A stretch of DNA of 64,000 nucleotides from Christensenellaceae bacterium. GTDB taxonomy: Bacteria; Bacillota; Clostridia; Christensenellales; CAG-138. A program made the translations under genes and the position numbers. The notes under the pieces are model-generated. The model ran no database searches, had not been told where the DNA came from, and saw only the letters and a list, made by a program, of their open reading frames with translations. The DNA lies in NCBI GenBank assembly GCA_031261085.1, contig JAISKB010000006.1, positions 33,049 through 97,048 of the forward strand. The letters are read 5' to 3'. Positions 45,579-54,283 of the stretch are shown piece after piece. How positions within the stretch are numbered: position 1 is the first letter of the stretch; each line of letters opens with the position of its first letter.

Positions 45579-47945
45579 TTAGTTCTGTAGGTTGGCGGCC
45601 AGTGCCGCAAAGGTGGGGCTCTCCATCAAATCGCGCGCGGGCGGGTTTTGAATCACAGCTATGCCCTGCGCCTGCTGCGCAAAGCCCAGCTCGAGCATGA
45701 CGCGCACCGCCAGCATGGCGATATACGCGGGCTTCCCCGTGACCGAAGCGAGATAATCCGTCAGCTCCGGCGCACCGCCAAAGCGCCGCTCCGCGCGCAA
45801 AAACGCACGGTAGCAATCGGCCATATCCTGCCGGGTAAACGCGATGCGGGGCAGCGGTTCACACGGCCCGGCATACAGCGCGGCCTGCGGCGCCAGCTCC
45901 CGCAGCTTTTGCGCAAAGCCCTCCAACGCGCCGTCGAAGCAGAGTATATGCCGGTAGCGCGAAAGCTCCAGCGCGCTTAGCACCGGCGCAAGCACCACCG
46001 CAGGGTAGGCGCAGGGGGAAGCGCGGTTTGCGAAAAACGAAACATCCACCCGGTCAAACAAGCCTTCCTGTGCCAAGAGTTTCAGCAATCGCTCCGCCCC
46101 GGCCGCCGTAGCGCACAGGGCCATGGCCCCGTTGCCGCCCCGCACCAGCGCGGGCAAAAGCTCTGTAGGTTCTTGCGAAGGCAACGCGTACCCCTTATTA
46201 TACAGAATATTCTGCGAGAATGCATCCGCAAATTTATCGGCCCGCTGCGCTATATACGCCGCCGGATTTGCTATGGCACAGGCGCGCAGTGTGCTTACGC
46301 GCAGCTGCAGGCGCCGCATGCCCTGCCACTCGTTCACCGTGGGCACGCCGATGAGGTCGCACCGCTCCATATCGAGCAGCTCCTCGAAGCGGTGCCCGCT
46401 GCCAAACGCCACGAGCTCGGTATAGCAATCCCCCTTCACGGCGGTGGCGCGCAGGTGTGTGCGCTCGGCGCCCATGCGCGCGAGGTTGCGCAGCAGCACG
46501 CCCTCTATCTTAAACGCGGGCTGCGGGTTGCCTTCGCCAAACGGTTCCAGCTGCGAGAGCGCATCCGCAAGCTGCAGCGTCAGCTCGGGCAGCTCCAGCT
46601 CCGCCTCGTAGCGCGCGCGGGGCACAAACAGCAGCGCATCCTCCACCCTGTGGAACGCGGCATCCAAATTCGCCGCAAACGCTTCAAATAAATCGGCCTG
46701 CATCGTGACGCCCGCCGCAAAGGCGTGGCCGCCGAAGCGGAGGAAGTACCCCTCGTTTTGGCGCAGCGCCGCATATAAATCCACCCCCGGCACCGAGCGC
46801 GCCGAGCCGGTTAGTATGTCATCCTTTTCGCTGAACAGCAGCGTGGGGCGGCTGTAGCGCTCCGCTATGCGGCTGGCCGCAATGCCTATAACCCCGGGGT
46901 TCCACGCCGCGCTCTTAAGCACGATGCATCGCTTATCGGTCAGGTCATCGGCCTCTACCATTTCCGCCGCGGCGGCGCAGATGGCGTTTTCTTCGGCCTG
47001 ACGCCGGTGGTTTAGCTCGTTGAGCCTATCGGCTATCTCCGCCGCGCGCTTCGCATCCGGGGTACACAGCAGCTCCACGCAGATGGACGCGTGCTCCATG
47101 CGCCCCGCCGCATTGAGCCGGGGCACAAAGCCAAACGCCAAATCCCGCGCGGTAAACGCGCGCGTATCTGTGCGGACCACATCGCCCAGCGCGCGCAGGC
47201 CCACGCCGCATGCGCCCCCGTTGAGCATGGCGAGCGCCACCGCCACCAGCGCGCGGTTTTCGCCCAGCAGCGGCACCACATCCGCCATGGTGGCCAGCCC
47301 GGCCAGCGGTATAAATTCCTCGGCTTCCTTTTCGCCCAGCAGCGCCTCGGCCAGCTTAAACGCCGTGCCCGCGCCGCACAGCGCATGGTTGGGGTAGGTT
47401 TCACCCTCCCGCGTGTGGCACAGTATCGCCTCCGCCGCGGGGAGGATATCGCCGCACTGGTGATGATCGGTTACCACCACGCGTATGCCCAGCTCGTTGC
47501 ACAGCGCGATTTCATCGGGGGATTTTACCCCGTTATCCACCGTAATGACCAGCCCCGCGCCCTGCTCCTTGAGCGCGCGCACGGACTCCATACGCATGCC
47601 ATAGCCCTCCTCATGCCGGGAGGGTATGTGATAAAACGCGTCCGCGCCCAGCTTTTGCAGGCAGCGCAGCATGATGGAGGTGGCGCATACGCCATCGGCG
47701 TCATAATCGCCATATACGCAAACCCGCACCCCGCCCCGCACCGCATCGCGTGTGCAGGCCACCGCCTTATCCATATCCATAAAGAGACGCGCCGGATGGA
47801 ACTGCGCCGCGCTGAGGTGCAAAAAGGCCTCCATCTCCGCCCGCGTATGCGCGCCCCGCGCCCGCAAAAGCTGCGCCACGCGCGGGGATATCCCCTCGAT
47901 GCGCTCGCCTTGCGTATATTCGGTTGTGCGCTCAAACAATACCAT
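45579..47945 (-). CDS. recJ: Single-stranded-DNA-specific exonuclease RecJ
   Basis: A 788-residue DHH-family 5'-3' single-strand exonuclease used in recombination and repair. The N-terminal DHH domain has CVYGDYDADGVCATSIMLRC and VVVTDHHQCGDILPA. The DHHA1 part includes LRFGGHAFAAGVTM near residue 420, followed by the OB-fold domain. A C-terminal region of about 220 residues is an extension typical of firmicute RecJ. The ATG at 47945 overlaps the stop of the SCIFF maturase gene (TGATG), implying coupling. Confidence 0.95.
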   Translation of the reverse strand: MVLFERTTEYTQGERIEGISPRVAQLLRARGAHTRAEMEAFLHLSAAQFHPARLFMDMDKAVACTRDAVRGGVRVCVYGDYDADGVCATSIMLRCLQKLGADAFYHIPSRHEEGYGMRMESVRALKEQGAGLVITVDNGVKSPDEIALCNELGIRVVVTDHHQCGDILPAAEAILCHTREGETYPNHALCGAGTAFKLAEALLGEKEAEEFIPLAGLATMADVVPLLGENRALVAVALAMLNGGACGVGLRALGDVVRTDTRAFTARDLAFGFVPRLNAAGRMEHASICVELLCTPDAKRAAEIADRLNELNHRRQAEENAICAAAAEMVEADDLTDKRCIVLKSAAWNPGVIGIAASRIAERYSRPTLLFSEKDDILTGSARSVPGVDLYAALRQNEGYFLRFGGHAFAAGVTMQADLFEAFAANLDAAFHRVEDALLFVPRARYEAELELPELTLQLADALSQLEPFGEGNPQPAFKIEGVLLRNLARMGAERTHLRATAVKGDCYTELVAFGSGHRFEELLDMERCDLIGVPTVNEWQGMRRLQLRVSTLRACAIANPAAYIAQRADKFADAFSQNILYNKGYALPSQEPTELLPALVRGGNGAMALCATAAGAERLLKLLAQEGLFDRVDVSFFANRASPCAYPAVVLAPVLSALELSRYRHILCFDGALEGFAQKLRELAPQAALYAGPCEPLPRIAFTRQDMADCYRAFLRAERRFGGAPELTDYLASVTGKPAYIAMLAVRVMLELGFAQQAQGIAVIQNPPARDLMESPTFAALAANLQN

Positions 47946-49279
47946 CAGCCTTCGTCGCGCTCCGCCGCATAAATGCCCAACGCCAGCTCGGTGCGTTTTT
48001 GGATAAACGCACAGGTACGCGCGTAGGGCTGGTGAATATCGCCGTTGTATTGATAGGCGTTGGCGGCGCACCCGCCCGAACAGAAATATTTTGCCCAGCA
48101 GGCCCGGCAGGCCGGTTTATGCAGCAGCGTACAGTCGGCAAACGCACGCTGCAGCCCGGCGTCCAATTCCCCGGTAAGCACGCTGCCCAAGCGCATCTCC
48201 GGCTGGCCCACAAACTGGTGGCAGGGATATAAATCCCCCTCCGGGGTGACGGCGGCATATTCTACCCCCGCGCCGCAGCCGGATATCCGCTTTTTAAGGC
48301 AGGGCCCGCCCGAAAGGTCTATCATAAAATGAAAGAAGTTGAACCACCGCCCGTTTTGGCGGCTTTGCAGCACATAGTCGGCCAGCGTATCGTATTCTTC
48401 GAGCACCCGCGCCACATGCTCCTCGAGTATGGCATAGGGGCTGCTGTCGGGCAGCACCACCGGCTCGAGCGAAAGCTGCTCGAAGCCCAGCTCGTGCAAG
48501 TGTCGCACATCCTGCGTAAAATCCAAATTGCGGTTTGTGAACGTGCCGCGTATATAATATTCCTTATCGCCCCGGCGCTCCACCAGCTTGCGCATGTTAC
48601 CCAAGCAGCTGTCGTAAGAGCCCTTGCCGTTTGCCGTGGGACGCAGCGCGTCATGCACCTCCTTGCGGCCATCCAGGCTGAGCACGATGTTATGCATTTC
48701 GGCATTGAGAAAATCGATGATTTCATCGGTAAGCCCCAATCCATTGGTGGTGATGGTGAAGTGTATCTCCTTGCCGTGAATGCGCTCCAGCTCCCGCCCA
48801 TAGGCCACGGCAGACCGCACCGTATCCATATTCATCAACGGCTCGCCGCCAAATAAGTCCACCTCCAAATGCTTGCGGTTGCCGCTGCGCGCAATGAGAA
48901 AATCCAGCGCCTTTTCGGCCACCTCGCGCGGCATCATGCTGCGAGCCCCGTGAAACTCGCCGGTATCCGCAAAGCAGTAGCGGCAGCGCAGGTTGCAGTC
49001 GTGCGCAACGTGCAGGCACAGCGACTTGATAACGCCCTTTTCGGCAATGCCCTCCGGCACGGCGGGCTCGGGCGCGCCATAGCTGCCGCTCCCGCGCAGC
49101 AGCTCCACCTCCTCGGCGATTTCGCGTATCTGCCGCTCGGGGTAAGGCAGGGCATATATATCCCACCCCTGCTCCAGCGCGCGCACCACGCTATAGGCCG
49201 GCTCGTCCACGCGGTGCAGCGCGCCGCTCTCCACATCCAGCAGTAAATATGTATCCTTCACTTGAAACGCGTGTATCAA
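47945..49279 (-). CDS. scfB: Thioether cross-link-forming SCIFF peptide maturase (radical SAM/SPASM)
   Basis: A 444-residue radical SAM enzyme. The N-terminal recognition domain (MIHAFQVKDTYLLLDVESGA) is followed by the SAM cluster motif CNLRCRYCFADTG (C95, C99, C102). The C-terminal SPASM region carries auxiliary-cluster cysteines (GCGAGVEYAAVTPEGDLYPC, then CTLLHKPACRACWAKYFC). SCIFF maturases install sulfur-to-alpha-carbon thioether bonds in the small cysteine-rich peptide encoded just upstream. The start is TTG at 49279, ten bases after GAGGA, matching the conserved MIH opening of the family. A hairpin lies between the peptide gene and this gene. Confidence 0.95.
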   Translation of the reverse strand: MIHAFQVKDTYLLLDVESGALHRVDEPAYSVVRALEQGWDIYALPYPERQIREIAEEVELLRGSGSYGAPEPAVPEGIAEKGVIKSLCLHVAHDCNLRCRYCFADTGEFHGARSMMPREVAEKALDFLIARSGNRKHLEVDLFGGEPLMNMDTVRSAVAYGRELERIHGKEIHFTITTNGLGLTDEIIDFLNAEMHNIVLSLDGRKEVHDALRPTANGKGSYDSCLGNMRKLVERRGDKEYYIRGTFTNRNLDFTQDVRHLHELGFEQLSLEPVVLPDSSPYAILEEHVARVLEEYDTLADYVLQSRQNGRWFNFFHFMIDLSGGPCLKKRISGCGAGVEYAAVTPEGDLYPCHQFVGQPEMRLGSVLTGELDAGLQRAFADCTLLHKPACRACWAKYFCSGGCAANAYQYNGDIHQPYARTCAFIQKRTELALGIYAAERDEG

Positions 49280-49305
49280 TTTACTTGTATCCTCGCTTTA
49301 TTCGG

Positions 49306-49341
49306 CAAAATAAAAGCAGTAATTCGCATAAAATTACTGCT
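49306..49341 (-). terminator. Hairpin/attenuator between scfA and scfB
   Basis: On the minus strand AGCAGTAAT and ATTACTGCT pair over nine bases with a nine-base loop, followed by TTTATTTT. It lies 37 bases after the SCIFF peptide stop. Partial termination here would give more peptide mRNA than maturase mRNA. Confidence 0.7.
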
Positions 49342-49377
49342 CATAAGGACGTATGGGCAGGCTGCTTGCCTGTCAGA

Positions 49378-49524
49378 TTATTTGCTTTGCTGCTTTTGGC
49401 ACTTTTGATTGGCTACCGTGCAAGAAGTTTTGCAGGCAGACTGGCACGAAGCCTGGCACTCGCCGCAGCCGGTATTGGCGGAAGCATTGATGCAGGGCTT
49501 CTGTATCGTAATGATATGTTTCAC
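49378..49524 (-). CDS. scfA: SCIFF precursor peptide (48 aa, seven cysteines)
   Basis: A 48-residue peptide starting at GTG 49522-49524, nine bases after GGAGG. Its core TGCGECQASCQSACKTSCTV is the hallmark of the 'six cysteines in forty-five' ribosomal peptide of Clostridia, and the maturase is next door. Cysteines 20, 23, 27, 31, 35 and 42 are the expected six. C11 (in IQKPCINAS) is extra. The product is conserved in nearly all Clostridia and its cellular role is unknown. It is read from the same strand as the maturase and recJ. Confidence 0.95.
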   Translation of the reverse strand: MKHIITIQKPCINASANTGCGECQASCQSACKTSCTVANQKCQKQQSK

Positions 49525-49588
49525 GCTGAAATTCCTCCAAAATCGTTCTCTTCCACATTATACATGACCAGCCGCCCCCGCACAAGTT

Positions 49589-49993
49589 TTATTTGTATAT
49601 TTGCAGTATCAGCACCGCAAAAAGTCCTGCCGCCGTCGCCATCCCCAAGTCCGACAGTATGGCCAGGCTGAGCACAAACGTTTGGGACAGCAGCGAAAAC
49701 ACCGCAAAGCTCAGCAGGCTGTATGCCGCCCCGCTCAGGATGCCATAGAGCCATAGCTTCCCCTTGGCGTGGTGCGCCGTCCGCAGCCCCGCCACCGCCG
49801 CGCATATCACCTTGATGGCCGTGGTGCTGATGCCCATGGTATCGGTCGAAAGCCACTCCTGCCGCAGCGCCACGGCATAAAGCACCACCAGCACCAAGCT
49901 GAGCAGCGCCGCCATCACCGCCGATTTCAATATCTCCACCGCCAATGCAGGCGGCCGTTTTGTTTTCCTTGCCGTACGCGCGGCATTTGCCAT
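49589..49993 (-). CDS. TIGR04086 family membrane protein
   Basis: A 134-residue protein with a basic N-terminus (MANAARTARKTKRPPALAVE) and four hydrophobic helices. It fits TIGR04086, a small clostridial membrane family often beside the SCIFF peptide and maturase. The ATG at 49993 follows GGAGGTGG. A longer frame upstream runs into repeat DNA and is not used. Its role is unknown. Export or membrane partner functions for SCIFF have been suggested only by context. Confidence 0.82.
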   Translation of the reverse strand: MANAARTARKTKRPPALAVEILKSAVMAALLSLVLVVLYAVALRQEWLSTDTMGISTTAIKVICAAVAGLRTAHHAKGKLWLYGILSGAAYSLLSFAVFSLLSQTFVLSLAILSDLGMATAAGLFAVLILQIYK

Positions 49994-50074
49994 GCTATAC
50001 CACCTCCGCCTATTGATACGGTGATATATATGCGCAAAAGGGTGGGGATATGTGTGAGGAGGTGGAAATAAGGG

Positions 50075-50337
50075 ATGTTTTCGCGGGGGCACCTGCCCCC
50101 GCACCCCGGCTGGGGACGGGGCGCCGTCCCCAGACCCCTTCGCATGGAGGGAATAAGCTTTTTCACAGGGATATTTAGGTCGTTAGCCCTGTAGAAGGAA
50201 CTTGTTTCAAGCCGCTTTGGGTTAATAGTAGGTTAAAATTGCTCCAACGGGGGCACGGGGGCTTGCCCCCGTTTGCGGCGCAGCCGCAAAAAATTTCCCC
50301 TTCCCCGGGGAAAGGGCTAGGGGATGGGGCGGCAGAA
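50075..50337. repeat. Dispersed composite intergenic repeat, copy 2
   Basis: Shares two blocks with 2085-2455. One is the stretch around GCACCCCGGCTGGGGACGGG through CCCTTCGCATGGAG (about 50093-50155). The other runs from CCAACGGGGG through GGCGCAGCCGC and the palindrome CCCCTTCCCC-GGGGAAAGGG to GGGGATGGGG (about 50244-50330). It fills the gap between the TIGR04086 gene and the spoVT terminator and has no credible coding capacity. Confidence 0.75.
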
Positions 50338-50341
50338 AAAC

Positions 50342-50364
50342 AAAAAAGCCCCCAAAAAGGAGGC
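50342..50364 (-). terminator. Terminator of spoVT
   Basis: On the minus strand GCCTCC-TTTTT-GGGGGC (one G-U pair) is followed by TTTTTT, about 20 bases after the spoVT stop. Confidence 0.82.
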
Positions 50365-50384
50365 CTAATTCATAAGGCAAAAGC

Positions 50385-50930
50385 TCAGGTTTCCATCTGC
50401 TTGCCCATAAAATGCGCGGCGGTTTCGCACAGCTTCAGCTCCATATCGCCCATGCGCCCAGCCTCGCGGCTTAGCATCAGCACCGCGCCTATGGCGTCGC
50501 CGCCCGTAATGATGGGCACGATCACGGCCGCGCTGAATATGGAGGCTTCCCCCGCTACAATGCCGCACATATTGCCCTGCTCATTGCTTAGCACCGCGCG
50601 CTCCCGGCGCGCCATCAGCTGCTCGATGTCCTCGTGTATGGGTTTGCTCATCAGCTCGCGCCGGCTGCCGCCCGCCACGGCGATAATGGTATCCTTATCG
50701 CATATGGCGGCCACATGCCCCAGCGACTGGCATAGCGATTCGGCGTATTCCTTGGCAAAATCCCCCAGCTCGCCTATGGGCGAATACTTTTTGAGTATAA
50801 CTTCGCCATCCCGATCGGTAAATATCTCCAGTGGGTCGCCTTCGCGGATGCGGAGTGTCCTGCGTATCTCCTTGGGTATAACGACGCGGCCCAGCTCATC
50901 GATGCGTCTTACGATTCCTGTTGCTTTCAA
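50385..50930 (-). CDS. spoVT: Stage V sporulation protein T (AbrB-type regulator)
   Basis: A 181-residue transcription regulator. Residues 1-50 are an AbrB-type swapped-hairpin DNA-binding domain (MKATGIVRRIDELGRVVIPK, EIRRTLRIREGDPLEIFTDR). Residues 55-178 are the GAF-like domain specific to SpoVT. In Bacillus it tunes sigma-G-dependent genes in the forespore. The start is TTG at 50930, eight bases after AGGAGG. A sigma-G-like promoter is 36 bases upstream. It stands alone between its promoter and terminator. Confidence 0.95.
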   Translation of the reverse strand: MKATGIVRRIDELGRVVIPKEIRRTLRIREGDPLEIFTDRDGEVILKKYSPIGELGDFAKEYAESLCQSLGHVAAICDKDTIIAVAGGSRRELMSKPIHEDIEQLMARRERAVLSNEQGNMCGIVAGEASIFSAAVIVPIITGGDAIGAVLMLSREAGRMGDMELKLCETAAHFMGKQMET

Positions 50931-50965
50931 TGCCCTATCCTCCTGTGTTTTTTAACCTGTAGCAC

Positions 50966-50995
50966 TAGTATTTGTAAGCGCGCTGGATGTATGCG
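50966..50995 (-). promoter_or_regulatory. Candidate sigma-G-type promoter of spoVT
   Basis: On the minus strand CGCATA, 17 bases and AATACTA closely resemble sigma-G boxes, consistent with forespore expression of spoVT. Confidence 0.45.
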
Positions 50996-51130
50996 GTGTT
51001 TTTGCTTGGGGATTTATGGCAATGCGGGTTTTGACGGACGGTGCGCCTGCCGGTAGGCTTTGAATCCGTTTTGCTTATATGCGGTTTGCCGTCTATCTAT
51101 TTTCATGACGCTATGGCATCGTATTCGCTC

Positions 51131-52288
51131 TCATATATCAACCCGCCTTTCACGGCGCAAGGCAAGGGCAGCGACGGCAACTCCGATAAACAGCAGTATC
51201 GCGTATAAACCAAAATCCGTAAGGGCGTTGCTCGTACCTATCATCAACGGGCGATTGAACACAAGCAAGACACTCACTAAATCGACCGCGACAAAGAATG
51301 GGATTAACTTAAAAATCAGCGTAACAAGGCTATCGGAAAAACGTGAGAACACAAAAGCAAGGGCAGACGATGCAATGGCAGCCACAAGCGACAGTACAAG
51401 CAATACGCCAATGTAGCCGCCATAAGTTATTGGTATGTGGGTAAACGAATTCCCTATAAAGCCGTTGATATCGCAACGCAAGAATTTCATTGTGCCGGCT
51501 CGCGTAAACAGCAAGCCAAATATCACAAACAGTATCAGGGTCAGCAGCAGCGATGAAATAAGCGTCGCGAAAAGCTGTCGGGTAAGGATCCCACGCCCGG
51601 TAGCGCTTGCATATTGGAGTTGATTCATCTTGCGCGCGCGGTCAAGCGTTACGAGTGGAGATGTAAGAATCAAGGACGTCAGGACACACAAAACTGCCAA
51701 ATATTTAAAATAGTCTTTCGTGTATTCGATGATGTCAGGAAATACGCTATAGTACTCTTTTAAGGAAACGATCTCCCGCACTCGTATCTGCTCCGAAGCG
51801 GTAAGCGGTTCGTCATATAGCATTGTATTTATGCGGGTCCCAAAGCTGGTATAATTCTCCGCAATGGAATCAATAGCCTGTATTCGATAGCCGACGTAAT
51901 TGCACTGCTCCATCCCCAAAACCCAATATGCGCGTTCCTCCGCTTCGCTTCTTTCCAAATTCTGCGACAATACGACAATGTCGTCATAGTTGTAAATTCC
52001 CGCGTCTCTAAACACGGGCATCTCCGCTATATATTGATTAGCCTCGGCGACAAATTGCGGCCGCAACCGCATAAACTCATCGAATTCGTCCGGTTCGAGC
52101 GTTGCGCCGTAGTGGTCGAGCATATATCCGGCAAGCTCGGTTGTTTCAGCGCCGGGGTGGTCGGTAATGGAGATATGGCCAACATAAAAGTCCATAAATA
52201 ATACGGAGTACAGCCCACACAGCAAAGCAACGAGCAGGAGTATCCGGCCGCGCCAAATTTTCTTCATTTCGAGCAATAGTATTCTCAT
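51131..52288 (-). CDS. ABC transporter permease (second)
   Basis: A 385-residue ABC-2-type permease. One helix near the start (RILLLVALLCGLYSVLFMDF) is followed by a large outside loop (residues 35-190) and five further helices in the C-terminal half (AVLCVLTSLILTSPLVTL and onward). It lacks enzyme motifs. It overlaps the preceding permease by four bases. Together they would form the membrane part of an exporter of unknown substrate. Codon use is more A+T-rich than in the housekeeping genes. Confidence 0.85.
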   Translation of the reverse strand: MRILLLEMKKIWRGRILLLVALLCGLYSVLFMDFYVGHISITDHPGAETTELAGYMLDHYGATLEPDEFDEFMRLRPQFVAEANQYIAEMPVFRDAGIYNYDDIVVLSQNLERSEAEERAYWVLGMEQCNYVGYRIQAIDSIAENYTSFGTRINTMLYDEPLTASEQIRVREIVSLKEYYSVFPDIIEYTKDYFKYLAVLCVLTSLILTSPLVTLDRARKMNQLQYASATGRGILTRQLFATLISSLLLTLILFVIFGLLFTRAGTMKFLRCDINGFIGNSFTHIPITYGGYIGVLLVLSLVAAIASSALAFVFSRFSDSLVTLIFKLIPFFVAVDLVSVLLVFNRPLMIGTSNALTDFGLYAILLFIGVAVAALALRRERRVDI

Positions 52289-53427
52289 GATAGGTCCCTC
52301 CGTGCGAAGTGTTTATTCGCTGTTAGATATAGTATTAAAAACAGTACTCCCGAAGCGGCAAGTCCCAACAATTCAAAGTTCTTCCATAATGTGTCCGCGC
52401 TTCCGTCTGTAAACCATCTGATTCGCAGCCCCCATAGATAAATCGGCGACAGCGTAAAAATATAATGGATAAACGTCCTGCCTGAAAAGGCTATCGGCGC
52501 AACCACGCATAACGCATTGAACAGCACGACGATCATAAAGCCGACATAGGTGTTCCGCAAGAAAACACCGACAGCGGCGCTGAACAAAGAGATAGCCGCA
52601 ACGATTCCAATCGAAATTCCTGTGCATGCGAGAAAATACCCAAGCACGGTAAAGCTCCTCCAGGTTGTAAACGGACGCATACCCGCTATCAAGTCGTGCA
52701 TCTTGTTAAAGCCGCTTGAAACACTGCTCCTCCAAATTCCCGAGAAGTCATTCAGCGTAAAATAAGTCCCAAGCGAAACAATCGCAAGCAGCCCAAACGC
52801 AATGATACTTGCGGTTATTGACGCGCTAAGTTTTGTTAAAAGTAATCTGCGCCCTGTTTTAGACGAATATGCAGTAAGTTCAGTATTATGCGAGCGTTCA
52901 TAGCCAAATAACAGCAGAGTGAGCAGCGATGCGCACAGCATACTTTCCATAAGCAATCTTCCGAAAACGTCACCAAACAGCGACTGGTGCAAATAGTATG
53001 TTCCACCGCCAAAATACAAGGACATCGATTCATCGGCAGCGGCTAAGCTGTCAACGTGCGTTTGCATATCGGCATATTTATTTCGAAATATTTCGGCGAT
53101 TTTACCATCGGCATTGTGTACGCCAATATACCGCTCGCCGATTTCAATAATGTCATAGTTTTCAAACACATCTCTCGCATCCGCTGTCTCCGTTTGCAGA
53201 GCAGCTTTGAACCCATCAGCATCATCAGGAAACGCGGCAAGCATCTCTTGAAAGGACCGATCGAGCGTTGTCCCGGCTGTTTTTCCAACACTACTCACGA
53301 AATTGGGGTAGCCCGCGCCACTCTCCTGTGTTATCGTAATAAAGCAGTTGAACGCAACGCATAGCATAATAAAGCCCCATAAGGCGGGAGTTGCAGCCAA
53401 CTTTTTCAGTTCATACAGAAACACCAC
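52285..53427 (-). CDS. ABC transporter permease (first)
   Basis: A 380-residue ABC-2-type permease with the same plan as its neighbour: one N-terminal helix (WGFIMLCVAFNCFITI), an extracellular loop of about 150 residues and a C-terminal block of helices, including FGLLAIVSLGTYFTLNDFSG. The start is placed at GTG 53427, one base after the ATPase stop. In-frame ATG codons further upstream lie inside the ATPase gene. The pair of permeases is more like bacitracin/lantibiotic or regulatory exporters than nutrient importers, but the cargo is not evident. Confidence 0.83.
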   Translation of the reverse strand: MVFLYELKKLAATPALWGFIMLCVAFNCFITITQESGAGYPNFVSSVGKTAGTTLDRSFQEMLAAFPDDADGFKAALQTETADARDVFENYDIIEIGERYIGVHNADGKIAEIFRNKYADMQTHVDSLAAADESMSLYFGGGTYYLHQSLFGDVFGRLLMESMLCASLLTLLLFGYERSHNTELTAYSSKTGRRLLLTKLSASITASIIAFGLLAIVSLGTYFTLNDFSGIWRSSVSSGFNKMHDLIAGMRPFTTWRSFTVLGYFLACTGISIGIVAAISLFSAAVGVFLRNTYVGFMIVVLFNALCVVAPIAFSGRTFIHYIFTLSPIYLWGLRIRWFTDGSADTLWKNFELLGLAASGVLFLILYLTANKHFARRDLS

Positions 53428-53428
53428 A

Positions 53429-54283
53429 TCACACCGCCTCATCCCGGTAGACGTACAAAAACACATCCTCCAGATTCGGAGCCGCGCTCACAGCCACATT
53501 GGAGCAGTCGCGTTCGCTCGCAAAGCGCGTGATGGTCCTGCCTCCGTCCTGATGCTCGGTCAAAGCGAGATACGGCGCGGTTATCGCGCTGATGTCGTCC
53601 GTTTCGTAGACTTTGCCCGCGAGCGTCCCGCAGATTGCGGTGGGCGCATCGTTCGTCAGCAGTTTGTGGTCTTTGAACATAATCACGCTGCCCGCAATCG
53701 TTTCAATATCCGACACGATATGCGTCGAGAGTATCACAATGCGGTCTTTCGAGAGCGAGGAAATAAGGTTGCGAAAACGGACGCGCTCTTTCGGGTCAAG
53801 CCCGGCGGTCGGTTCGTCGAGTATCAGTATTTTTGGATCGTTGAGCATAGCCTGCGCGATGCCGACACGCTGAATCATACCGCCGGAGAACTTGCGCATT
53901 TTCTTATCCCGAACGTCCGAAAGCCCGACAACTTCGATAAGCTCTTCCGTTCTCCTCTTTGCCGCAGCGCGGTCCATGCACTTCATCGCCGACATATACA
54001 GCAGAAATTCTCGCGGCGAATGGTTTTTGTAATATCCGAAGTCCTGCGGCAGATAACCGATACTATCACGGTAGCTTGCGTCGAGTTTTACAATTTCATC
54101 GCCGTTCCAAAGTATTTCACCCTTAGTCGGGAAGATAAGCGTCGTCAGCATTTTTATCAGTGTGGTTTTCCCCGCGCCATTCGGGGCAAGCAGGGCGTAT
54201 ACGCCGCCCGAAAATTCAAGGTTTATGTTCTCTAAGGCGGTGAATTTGCCGTAGTTCTTTGTCACATTATTAAGCGCGAGCAT
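53429..54283 (-). CDS. ABC transporter ATP-binding protein
   Basis: A 284-residue ATPase subunit. Walker A is LLAPNGAGKTTLIKM, the signature FSGGMIQRVGIAQAM, Walker B ILILDEPTAGLD, and the switch histidine is in IVILSTHIVSDIE. The C-terminal 60 residues form the extra domain of export-type ATPases. The ATG at 54283 follows GGAGG. Its start lies inside the end of the membrane-protein gene. With two permease genes downstream, this completes one exporter under control of the ECF sigma gene at the head of the operon. Confidence 0.94.
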   Translation of the reverse strand: MLALNNVTKNYGKFTALENINLEFSGGVYALLAPNGAGKTTLIKMLTTLIFPTKGEILWNGDEIVKLDASYRDSIGYLPQDFGYYKNHSPREFLLYMSAMKCMDRAAAKRRTEELIEVVGLSDVRDKKMRKFSGGMIQRVGIAQAMLNDPKILILDEPTAGLDPKERVRFRNLISSLSKDRIVILSTHIVSDIETIAGSVIMFKDHKLLTNDAPTAICGTLAGKVYETDDISAITAPYLALTEHQDGGRTITRFASERDCSNVAVSAAPNLEDVFLYVYRDEAV

